From Fibrobacter succinogenes (GTDB lineage: Bacteria; Fibrobacterota; Fibrobacteria; Fibrobacterales; Fibrobacteraceae): a DNA stretch of 51,081 bases. The notes beneath the pieces are model-generated. The model was given only the letters and a program-made list of their open reading frames with translations. It was not told the origin of the DNA and did no database searches. Shown here piece by piece: positions 21,562 to 29,302 of this stretch (position 1 is the stretch's first letter; every line of letters begins with the position of its first letter). Location: positions 1 through 51,081 of the forward strand of contig CACWJY010000013.1 of the NCBI GenBank assembly GCA_902761355.1. The letters are read 5' to 3'. A program made the translations under genes and the position numbers.

Positions 21562-23631
21562 ATGAAAAATTTTTACGTTACTACCCCGATTTATTACGTG
21601 AATGACGCCCCGCATATTGGGCATTCTTACACCACGGTCTTGGCCGATATTCTTACCCGTTTCCACAAGATTCTGGGCTACCAGACCTTCTTCTTGACCG
21701 GTACCGACGAACACGGCCAGAAGGTGCAGCGCGCCGCCGACAAGCGCGGCGTGACTCCGCAGGAACACGTGGATGAATACTACCACCGTTTCGAAGACCT
21801 GTGGAAGAAGATGGGAATCGGTAACGACTTCTTTATCCGCACCACAATGCCCGAACACAAGGCTTTTGTGCAGGAATGCCTGCAGAAGCTCTGGGACAAG
21901 GGTGAAATCTACTCGAAGGAATACGAAGGTTGGTACTCTGTCGGCGAAGAACGCTTCTTCAGCGAAGACGAACTGGACGAAAACAAGTGCGACCCAATCA
22001 GCCACCGCCCGGTGGAATGGCTCAAGGAAAAGAACTACTTCTTCAAGATGGGTTCTTACCAGCAAAAGCTGATTGACTTCTTGGAAAGCCACAAGGACTG
22101 GATCGTGCCGGACTACCGTTGGAACGAAATCCGCGGGTTCCTGCGCCAGCCGCTGAACGACCTCTGCATCAGCCGCCCGAAGGCACGCCTTAGCTGGGGC
22201 ATTCCGCTGCCGTTCGACACCGACTACGTGACCTACGTGTGGTTCGACGCTTTGCTCAACTACGTGAGCGCCTCCACCGCCTTCCACAAGACTTATGCCG
22301 ACGGCACGCCGATTTGGCCCGCCACTTACCACCTGATCGGTAAGGACATTTTGACCACCCACAGCGTGTACTGGCCGACGATGCTCATGGCTCTCGACAT
22401 TCCGCTTCCGCAGCACATCTTGGCCCACGGTTGGTGGCTCGTGAACGGCGGCGAAAAGATGAGCAAGTCCGCAGGCAACGTGGTGAACCCCATGGACTAC
22501 ATGGAAAAGTACGGCATCGACGCATTCCGTTACTTCCTCGCCCGCGAAATGGTCGTCGGTCAAGACGCCAACTTCACTCACGAAGCATTCGTGCGCCGTA
22601 TCAACAGCGACCTCGCCAACGACCTCGGTAACGTGCTGAACCGCGTACACCGCCTGGTACTCACGAACTTCGAAGGCAAGCTCCCTGCCGCCACCGCCAT
22701 TGGCGATGCAGAAAAGGAAGTTATCGATCTTGCAAACAAGGTGATTGCCGAAATCAAGGAAGGCCTACCGCAGGCTCGCCTCTCGCAGTCTATCGAAACC
22801 ATCATGCAGCTCGTGCGTAGCATCAACCGCTACCTCGAAGTCAAGGCTCCGTGGAAACTCGCCAAGGACGAAACCAAGAAAGACGAACTCGCCACCGTTC
22901 TTTACGTATCTGCTGAAGCCGTGCGCCTCTCCCTCTGCTTGCTGTGGCCGGTGATTCCGGGCAAGTCCGAAGAAGGCCTCGCCATGATCGGTTCCAAGTT
23001 CCAGAGTGCCGACGACCTCGCTTGGGGTATCCTCAAGGGTGGCGAAGCATTCGGCGAAGGCAAGCCGCTCTTCCCGCGTATCGAAGAAGAAGTCAAGAAG
23101 CAGGAACCGCAGCAGAAGCCCAAGCAGAACAAGCCGCTGATGGCCGCCGACGTGCCCGCCGCTATGGACATGCGCGTCGCCCAGATTAAGGAAGTGGCCG
23201 ACCATCCGGATGCTACAAGCCTCTACGTGCTCAAGGTGGACGCCGGCGAAGGCGAACTCCGCACCATTTGCAGCGGCCTCAAGAGCAGCTACAAGGCCGA
23301 AGAACTACAGGATCGTAAGATTCTCCTGTTCGCAAACCTGAAGCCGAGCGCACTGCGCGGCATCATGAGCCAGGGTATGCTCTTTGCAGGTGACCTCGAC
23401 GCCGAAGCTCACACTTGCCGCCTCGTCTCTGTCCCTGAAGACGCTAAGCCCGGTGACCGCGCCCTCTTCAAGGGTGTCGCTCCGAGCGAACCGCGTGAAC
23501 TCAAGGTGAAGGACTTCGAGAAGATTGCGCTCTCCGTGAAGGGTGGCGCCGTGTTCTGCGATGCCCTCGCTCTCGAAGTGAATGGCAAGCCGGTGACCTG
23601 CGACGTCGCCGACGGCAACGGGGTGCATTAA
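21562..23631 (+). CDS. metG: Methionyl-tRNA synthetase
   Basis: A 689-aa class I synthetase that charges tRNA-Met. The N-terminus FYVTTPIYYVNDAPHIGHSYT holds the HIGH motif; KMSKS is in GEKMSKSAGN near residue 299. The C-terminal 110 residues (from about residue 530) form an EMAP/Trbp-like tRNA-binding domain with MDMRVAQI and a DAGEGELRTICSGL segment. Earlier in-frame TTG codons are rejected: ATG 21562 gives the normal N-terminus and sits directly after the promoter. It lacks the four-Cys zinc knuckles of E. coli MetG. A strong bidirectional terminator follows. Confidence 0.96.
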   Translation: MKNFYVTTPIYYVNDAPHIGHSYTTVLADILTRFHKILGYQTFFLTGTDEHGQKVQRAADKRGVTPQEHVDEYYHRFEDLWKKMGIGNDFFIRTTMPEHKAFVQECLQKLWDKGEIYSKEYEGWYSVGEERFFSEDELDENKCDPISHRPVEWLKEKNYFFKMGSYQQKLIDFLESHKDWIVPDYRWNEIRGFLRQPLNDLCISRPKARLSWGIPLPFDTDYVTYVWFDALLNYVSASTAFHKTYADGTPIWPATYHLIGKDILTTHSVYWPTMLMALDIPLPQHILAHGWWLVNGGEKMSKSAGNVVNPMDYMEKYGIDAFRYFLAREMVVGQDANFTHEAFVRRINSDLANDLGNVLNRVHRLVLTNFEGKLPAATAIGDAEKEVIDLANKVIAEIKEGLPQARLSQSIETIMQLVRSINRYLEVKAPWKLAKDETKKDELATVLYVSAEAVRLSLCLLWPVIPGKSEEGLAMIGSKFQSADDLAWGILKGGEAFGEGKPLFPRIEEEVKKQEPQQKPKQNKPLMAADVPAAMDMRVAQIKEVADHPDATSLYVLKVDAGEGELRTICSGLKSSYKAEELQDRKILLFANLKPSALRGIMSQGMLFAGDLDAEAHTCRLVSVPEDAKPGDRALFKGVAPSEPRELKVKDFEKIALSVKGGAVFCDALALEVNGKPVTCDVADGNGVH

Positions 23632-23699
23632 AGAACTTCGTTGAACTTACGACCGGGCAAAACTCAGTCGAAGCAAAAAGTTCCGAACAACGATTTGAA

Positions 23700-23727
23700 A
23701 AAACGGCTCGATTAATCGAGCCGTTTT
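23700..23727. terminator. Bidirectional terminator metG / nitroreductase
   Basis: AAAACGGCTCGAT-TA-ATCGAGCCGTTTT, 13-bp perfect arms (23700-23712, 23715-23727), A-tract on one side and T-tract on the other, between convergent genes. Confidence 0.9.
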
Positions 23728-23741
23728 ACGTTTATAGATGA

Positions 23742-24263
23742 TTAAATTTCTTGGGCGAATTCCGCCATTGTCTTGCGGACGGGGTGACGTGGAGAAGGTC
23801 CCCCTTCTTCAGGATCAGCGTAGCCAATATCTAGGAGACATGCCAACTTTAGGTTCGCAGGAAAATCGAAGGCCTTCTCAATTTCAGCAGCGTTAAAACC
23901 GCGTGCCCAAAGGGTCGCAAGTCCAAGGTCAGTCGCCTGCATCATCATAGATGTAGTCACAATGCTTGCATCCATCACGCCACTATTAAAATCGTCACCG
24001 TATTTTTCGGCTCTGTAGCATTTGTCTAAATCGTAGCAAACCATCAGTACCACCGGGGCATCGTAGGCCATTCGGGTAATACCGCGAATCTTGGCAAGCG
24101 ATTCTTCGGACTTAAGGATTTTAACGACAATGGGCTGAGCGTTAATGGCCGTCGGAGAAATACGCCCCGCCTCTAAGACGGCTTGCAATTTTTCGGATGA
24201 AACAGATTCACCGTTATACTTACGGCAACTGTAACGGTTTTTGGCTAAATCTATGAAAGACAT
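23742..24263 (-). CDS. Nitroreductase-family flavoprotein
   Basis: A 173-aa FMN-dependent oxidoreductase of the nitroreductase superfamily. The N-terminal RYSCRKYNGESV pattern binds FMN phosphate; the RISPTAINAQP segment near residue 35 is the typical Pro/Ser-rich loop, and GLATLWARGFNAAE near residue 133 forms the other side of the flavin site. Length matches short members of the family. The natural substrate (quinone, nitro compound or other electron acceptor) cannot be read from sequence. Start ATG 24263 has AAAGAGG 6-7 nt upstream. It is in a minus-strand pair with the zinc-ribbon protein 24 nt upstream. Confidence 0.87.
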   Translation of the reverse strand: MSFIDLAKNRYSCRKYNGESVSSEKLQAVLEAGRISPTAINAQPIVVKILKSEESLAKIRGITRMAYDAPVVLMVCYDLDKCYRAEKYGDDFNSGVMDASIVTTSMMMQATDLGLATLWARGFNAAEIEKAFDFPANLKLACLLDIGYADPEEGGPSPRHPVRKTMAEFAQEI

Positions 24264-24287
24264 GGCGACCTCTTTGTTTTGAACAAA

Positions 24288-24554
24288 TTAAAGAACATAT
24301 AAGGCAAGGAAAGCAATCAACCCAATAAAGGGAATCGCGAACAAAGCTAAAAACCGAAAACAATAAAGAGCTACTTTAAGGTTCCAGCCCAATAAGCGAA
24401 ACCGTCCACGGCGAGTTTTGCGAATCTCAGCCTGGCAATCAGGGCAAATATTGCCCACCTTATTGCGGTATCGGATAGCAAGGTTGCTCTCCATCGGCGA
24501 CATTCCGACCTTATCGTTAAACGTTTTATTGCAAATAGAACATATGCATTGCAT
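24288..24554 (-). CDS. Small zinc-ribbon membrane protein
   Basis: An 88-aa protein with two CxxC pairs (CSIC near residue 5, CPDC near residue 37) forming a probable zinc ribbon, then a basic stretch (KTRRGRFRLLGW) and a long hydrophobic C-terminus (about residues 57-88) with one or two membrane helices. The family is not recognised. ATG 24554 is chosen because it lies 5 nt after TATATTTC and gives the Cys-rich N-terminus directly; an earlier in-frame TTG would include promoter bases. It is divergent from hisS with a 53-bp gap. Confidence 0.72.
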   Translation of the reverse strand: MQCICSICNKTFNDKVGMSPMESNLAIRYRNKVGNICPDCQAEIRKTRRGRFRLLGWNLKVALYCFRFLALFAIPFIGLIAFLALYVL

Positions 24555-24559
24555 GTTTC

Positions 24560-24567
24560 GAAATATA
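24560..24567 (-). promoter_or_regulatory. TAnnTTTN -7-like element before zinc-ribbon gene
   Basis: TATATTTC on the minus strand, 5 nt from ATG 24554, inside the short divergent promoter region shared with hisS. Confidence 0.45.
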
Positions 24568-24607
24568 ATTATTGTCAATTCTATTTTTTTCTAAATTATG
24601 GGCCACT

Positions 24608-25918
24608 ATGAGCATTTCTATCCCTCAGTTGCCCAAGGGCACACGCGATTTTTACCCGGAAGCCGAGCGCATCCAGAATTACATTTTTGACACCTGGCGT
24701 AGCACCGCCGAAAGTTTTGCCTACGAAGAATACGAAGGCCCGATGTTTGAACATCTGGAGCTTTATACAGGCAAGTCCGGCGAAGAAATCGTAAGCCAGC
24801 TTTACAATTTTAAAGACAAGGGCGACCGCGAAATCGCACTCCGCCCCGAAATGACTCCGACGCTCGCCCGCCTCGTCATCCAGAAGGCCCGCGAACTCAA
24901 AAAGCCTTTCAAATGGTTCAGCATGCCGCGTCTTTTCCGTTACGAAAAGGCACAGAAGGGCCGCCTTCGCGAATTCTTCCAGCTGAACATGGACATCATC
25001 GGTACCGAAAGCATTTACGCCGAAGCCGACCTGATGGCAGCCATCGCCACGATGCTCCGCAAGTTCGGCCTCAAGGACGGCGAATTTGCGATTGGCGTTT
25101 CTAGCCGCAAGCTCTTGGCCACCTACCTCGAAGAAATCAGCGCCCCGAATCCGGCGCTAGTGTACCCGGTGCTTGACCGCCGCCTGAAAATCGGCCCCGA
25201 AGCATTTGCCAAGGCACTAGCCGATGCAGGCCTCAGTGAAGACCAGGTGAAAAAGCTCGACGACTTCATGAGCTGCAAGTCCATCGAAGAAGTCAAGACC
25301 AAGGTGCATAGCGAAAACGCAACCGCCGCCCTCCAAGAAATCGAGGACCTGTTCGCGACCCTTACCGCCGCAGGTTACGGTGAATGCGTGAATCTTGACC
25401 TCTCTATCGTTCGCGGCCTCGCCTACTACACCGGCATCGTATTCGAAGTCTTTGACAAGGGTAAATCTATGCGCGCTATCGCTGGCGGTGGCCGTTACGA
25501 CAGCCTCACCGAAAAGCTCGGTGGTGAACGTATCCCGGGCGTAGGCTTTGGCATGGGCGACGTAGTTCTCGCAGACCTCCTCGCCGAGCACAACCTGCTC
25601 CCGAGCCCCAAGCAAAGCGTAGACTTCTACATTGCCAGTTTCACTAACGACATGAAGAAGGTGTTCGAAACAGCCCAAACATTCCGCAGCGCAAGTACCG
25701 GCAAGTCGTTCTCGGTCGCTCACCCGCTCGCCGCCATGAAGATGGGCAAGCAGCTCGACCAGGCCAACTACCAGGGCGCTAAGATTGTCGTCTACGTGGA
25801 CGGCTCCAAGGCTGCCGAAGGTGAATTCGAATACAAGGACATGCGCACCGGCGAAATGTTCGTCGGAAACGTAAACGCCATTGTCGAACGATTGAACACT
25901 GAGGTAAAGAAAGCCTAG
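24608..25918 (+). CDS. hisS: Histidyl-tRNA synthetase
   Basis: A 436-aa class II synthetase. Motif 1 region is QLPKGTRDFYPE at the N-terminus; motif 2 is FRYEKAQKGRLREFFQLNMDIIG near residue 113; the histidine-specific RGLAYYTGIVFEVF is near residue 273, followed by GGGRYD of motif 3. The C-terminal anticodon-binding domain covers about residues 340-436. ATG 24608 is chosen over an in-frame TTG 12 codons upstream. TAAATTAT lies 8 nt before the start. It is probably co-transcribed with the SGNH gene 7 nt downstream. Confidence 0.95.
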   Translation: MSISIPQLPKGTRDFYPEAERIQNYIFDTWRSTAESFAYEEYEGPMFEHLELYTGKSGEEIVSQLYNFKDKGDREIALRPEMTPTLARLVIQKARELKKPFKWFSMPRLFRYEKAQKGRLREFFQLNMDIIGTESIYAEADLMAAIATMLRKFGLKDGEFAIGVSSRKLLATYLEEISAPNPALVYPVLDRRLKIGPEAFAKALADAGLSEDQVKKLDDFMSCKSIEEVKTKVHSENATAALQEIEDLFATLTAAGYGECVNLDLSIVRGLAYYTGIVFEVFDKGKSMRAIAGGGRYDSLTEKLGGERIPGVGFGMGDVVLADLLAEHNLLPSPKQSVDFYIASFTNDMKKVFETAQTFRSASTGKSFSVAHPLAAMKMGKQLDQANYQGAKIVVYVDGSKAAEGEFEYKDMRTGEMFVGNVNAIVERLNTEVKKA

Positions 25919-25925
25919 TAATTTT

Positions 25926-27620
25926 ATGATGTCTCCCCTAAAAGTTCTTCTTTCCATCATTAGCTTATTTGCCGTACTTGGCCTTGTCGCCATTATCTAC
26001 CCCGATGGAGGCATCCATGTCGGCGAATACACGCTCCGCTACCCGAAGCTCACCGACATCTTCGAAAAACAAGTTGCAAGCGATTCGCTTTCTGATTCGA
26101 CCGCAGCTGACCCCGAAGAAGCCATCCGAGAAATGATGGAAGCTACCAAGCGAAAGGAATTCGCCGCATTCAGCGATTCCCTCAAGTTTTACGAAGACTT
26201 TTTTAGAAAGGGCAAAACTAGATTCGATTTGCCAAACAACGACCCCACGTGGTTTGACCGATTCTTCTTACACCTAGAACTAGCATCTCTCGATTCGAAT
26301 GTCGTTCACATCGTGCATTACGGAGATTCTCAGCTCGAAGAAGATCGTATTTCGGCAACGATCCGTCAAGACCTGCAAGACGAATTCGGCGGTGCTGGTC
26401 CTGGCATGATGCCCGCCATCATGACCGTTCCATCGCAAACCACTAGCCACTCCAGCAGCGGCGCACTTTCACGCTACATTCTGTTTGGACCCAAGGACGA
26501 AGAAGCCGACCACAACCGCTACGGCCCGCTCGCCCAGCTCGCCAAACTCGAGGGTGAAGCAGCAATCACCATTCAAAAGCGCAAGGAACGCAAGAGCGCC
26601 TTTAGCCACGTGGGCGGTTACAGCACGATTAAGTTGCTCACCAACAAGAACGCCCACATCAAGGCTAAGCTCAACGTTAACAGGACTCTCGTCGAAATCG
26701 TCGGTGAAGACGCCGAGGGCAATCCCAAAGAAAAACGTACCACTAAAGTGGTTGACGCTGGCGAGCCGACAATCGAAACATTCAACAAGCTCAAAGTCTA
26801 CACCTGGAAACTCAAGGACACATCTTCGATTGCAAAGATGTACCTCTCCGGAAACGGCGAAATCTATGCGATTTCGGCCGATGGTGCTTTCGGTGTTGCC
26901 GTCGATAACGTCGCTATGAGAGGTTCCTCGGGCACAATTTTCCACCGCATCGATTCTGAACTTTTGGCAGAATCCTATAAGGCAATGAACGCACGATTGA
27001 TCATCATGGAATACGGCGGCAACCTGGTTCCCAGCACAAGTTCCAGCAACATCGAGTGGACCAAGAAAATCATCACCCGTCAAATTCAAACCATTCAAAA
27101 AGCGAATCCCGACGCAGACATTTTATTCATAGGTCCCGCCGACATGGCCCGCCAGAAAGACGGCGAGTGGCAAACCTACGCTGCACTCAACATGACCATC
27201 AAGGCTCTCCGCGAAGTAGCTCTTGAGAACGGAGCCGCTTATTGGGACATGCATAGAGTCATGGGCGGAAATGGATCTATGATGAAATGGGTGAACAAGG
27301 AACCCGCCCTCGGATTCACCGATCACATTCACTTTACCAGACGTGGTGCGGCCTACATGGGAGATTTGTTCTGTGCGGCGCTCCGTATGCACTATGACTA
27401 CTTCAAGTTCCGCGACCGTCATCACATCAGCGACGAAAAGCTGAAAGACATTCATAAGTGGAGCGAAGCTAATTCAGAAAGCAAAAAACAAAATTCGGAA
27501 TCAAAGAAAAAGAATAAGGTCATTTCAAAAAGCGGTGCTAATACACCGACCAAAAAGCCTAACGAAAAATCTTTGAACAAGGCTGATTCAAAGAAAAATA
27601 AGGGAGCGAAAAAGAAATGA
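25926..27620 (+). CDS. SGNH-hydrolase-like envelope protein 1
   Basis: A 564-aa protein with an N-terminal membrane helix (about residues 5-27) and a large exported domain. SGNH blocks are visible: HYGDSQLEED (block I, nucleophile Ser about 134), YGGN near residue 364, and DHIHFTRRGAAY (block V, Asp/His pair about 466). The tail (from about 515) is very Lys/Ser/Asn-rich and probably disordered. Such proteins next to MBOAT acyltransferases move acyl groups to, or remove them from, extracellular polysaccharides (compare PatB, AlgX, DltD). The stop overlaps the next gene by 4 nt (ATGA). ATGATG at 25926 is the likely start. The acyl acceptor is unknown. Confidence 0.78.
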   Translation: MMSPLKVLLSIISLFAVLGLVAIIYPDGGIHVGEYTLRYPKLTDIFEKQVASDSLSDSTAADPEEAIREMMEATKRKEFAAFSDSLKFYEDFFRKGKTRFDLPNNDPTWFDRFFLHLELASLDSNVVHIVHYGDSQLEEDRISATIRQDLQDEFGGAGPGMMPAIMTVPSQTTSHSSSGALSRYILFGPKDEEADHNRYGPLAQLAKLEGEAAITIQKRKERKSAFSHVGGYSTIKLLTNKNAHIKAKLNVNRTLVEIVGEDAEGNPKEKRTTKVVDAGEPTIETFNKLKVYTWKLKDTSSIAKMYLSGNGEIYAISADGAFGVAVDNVAMRGSSGTIFHRIDSELLAESYKAMNARLIIMEYGGNLVPSTSSSNIEWTKKIITRQIQTIQKANPDADILFIGPADMARQKDGEWQTYAALNMTIKALREVALENGAAYWDMHRVMGGNGSMMKWVNKEPALGFTDHIHFTRRGAAYMGDLFCAALRMHYDYFKFRDRHHISDEKLKDIHKWSEANSESKKQNSESKKKNKVISKSGANTPTKKPNEKSLNKADSKKNKGAKKK

Positions 27621-29275
27621 AACACGTACTCCTTCTTATTGCGCTACTAGCATTTTCTGTTTTTGCAAAAGACATGCAAACAGCTCCCGGTGCATACGCC
27701 ATCGACCTTACCCGCTATGACTTTATCGATACAACGCTAAACGTTATCCAATACCCCAAGGGAAACGCCGCGTTTACGCCATTCTTCAACAAGATGGATA
27801 CACTCGTTTTTGAAAACCGAGGCCAAGTTCGCATTTTGCACATAGGTGGATCACATCTGCAAGCCGACGTGATTTCGGGCCGTATCCGCGAACACTTTAT
27901 CAAGGAATATCCTGGAGCCTCTGCCGGACGCGGATTTGTATTCCCCTACTCCGCCGCACGCACCAATACGCCCGCAAGCTATGCCAGCTCCTACAAGGGC
28001 ATCTGGGATATGAACAAGAACGTGCAGCGCGAAATCAAGAAACCGCTCGGTCTTCTTGGAATCGCCGTTAGCACCTCAGATCCGCGTTCCGAAATCACCT
28101 TGCTCCTCGACAAGTACAATTCCGAACCGATCTGGGGCGAAACCAAGCTCCGCCTTTTCGGCTATAGCGACGCAGGCGATGTTGTTCCGGTTCTGCGCGT
28201 CGATTCAACCGACATTTACGGGACTCTTGACTCAGCCAGTCAAAGCTACGTATTCACAAGTCCGCGTCCCATCGATACCATCCAAATAGCATTCCGCTGG
28301 ATAGACTCTCTTAAACAGGCTGAAATTGCACAATTTATTACGGACTCCCTGCTGCAAGATTCGATTGCCCGCGCCATCGAAGACTCCCTGAAAAAGGCTA
28401 AAGGCGACACGACGCCAATCAAAGTTCCAGAACCGGCCAAGATTCCGAACAACGTTGCACTCCCCGAAGTAGCCCGGGATTCCATGTTCCAAGGCGAATG
28501 CGATGTTCTAGACACCACATGCTTACTCCGCGAAGAAGCTAAAAATAAAGCCCGCAGCTGCGCTGAACGTTTAAACAAACCCACCGTTAACTATGCCGAA
28601 GGTGAACTGGATTCTACCAATTACGCCAACGAGCATTGCATTACCGATACCGTCGCTGTTCCCGATTCCGTCAAGAAAAATGCCCGTCCAAGATTCACCC
28701 TCACCGGCATCCTTACCGAATCCAACAACCCAGGCATTACCTACACCGGTGTAGGCATCAACGGAGCCAAAGTTCACGATTACTTCGAAGAAGTCTGCCC
28801 ACTCCTAGAAAAGCAACTCGCCTACTACAAACCCGACCTCGTGATTTTCGCCATCGGTATCAACGACGCAAACGTCCAGCACTTTAACGATAAGCAATTT
28901 AAAGATGACTATGACAAGCTTATCGCCCGTATCAAGAACGTAAACCCGAACGTTGCGATTATCTTCGAGACCAACAACGACATGTACCGCAAAGTCAAGA
29001 AGAAACGCTACGTGCAGCACCCAAACGGAGACGTCGCCCGCAAGGCATTCTTCGCACTCGCCGACAAACATAAAGCAGGCGTGTGGGACAAGTTCAGCAT
29101 CATGGGCGGCCTCGGGTCCATGGCCAAATGGGAAAAGGCGGACCTCGCCAAGGCAGACAAGGTTCACTTCAAACTTTCGGGCTACAACCTTCTCGGTGAC
29201 CTGTTCTACAAGGCCATCATCCAGTCATACCAAGAGCATATAGCAAACTTGCCCGCCGAAAAAAGAAAGGAATAA
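27617..29275 (+). CDS. SGNH-hydrolase-like envelope protein 2
   Basis: A 552-aa exported paralogue of the preceding protein, with a cleavable signal peptide (to about residue 18, SVFA-KD). Block I reads HIGGSHLQAD (Ser about 78): the Asp of the usual GDS is replaced by Gly and His follows the Ser. Block III is AIGINDANV (about 412) and block V DKVHFKLSG (about 514), so the Ser, Asn, Asp and His needed for activity are present. A long insert with charged and Cys-containing stretches lies between blocks I and III. It overlaps the first SGNH gene by ATGA and precedes the MBOAT gene by 27 nt, so all three act together. Confidence 0.77.
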   Translation: MKHVLLLIALLAFSVFAKDMQTAPGAYAIDLTRYDFIDTTLNVIQYPKGNAAFTPFFNKMDTLVFENRGQVRILHIGGSHLQADVISGRIREHFIKEYPGASAGRGFVFPYSAARTNTPASYASSYKGIWDMNKNVQREIKKPLGLLGIAVSTSDPRSEITLLLDKYNSEPIWGETKLRLFGYSDAGDVVPVLRVDSTDIYGTLDSASQSYVFTSPRPIDTIQIAFRWIDSLKQAEIAQFITDSLLQDSIARAIEDSLKKAKGDTTPIKVPEPAKIPNNVALPEVARDSMFQGECDVLDTTCLLREEAKNKARSCAERLNKPTVNYAEGELDSTNYANEHCITDTVAVPDSVKKNARPRFTLTGILTESNNPGITYTGVGINGAKVHDYFEEVCPLLEKQLAYYKPDLVIFAIGINDANVQHFNDKQFKDDYDKLIARIKNVNPNVAIIFETNNDMYRKVKKKRYVQHPNGDVARKAFFALADKHKAGVWDKFSIMGGLGSMAKWEKADLAKADKVHFKLSGYNLLGDLFYKAIIQSYQEHIANLPAEKRKE

Positions 29276-29302
29276 CCAGCACTTCGCTCAGGATGACACG
29301 TT

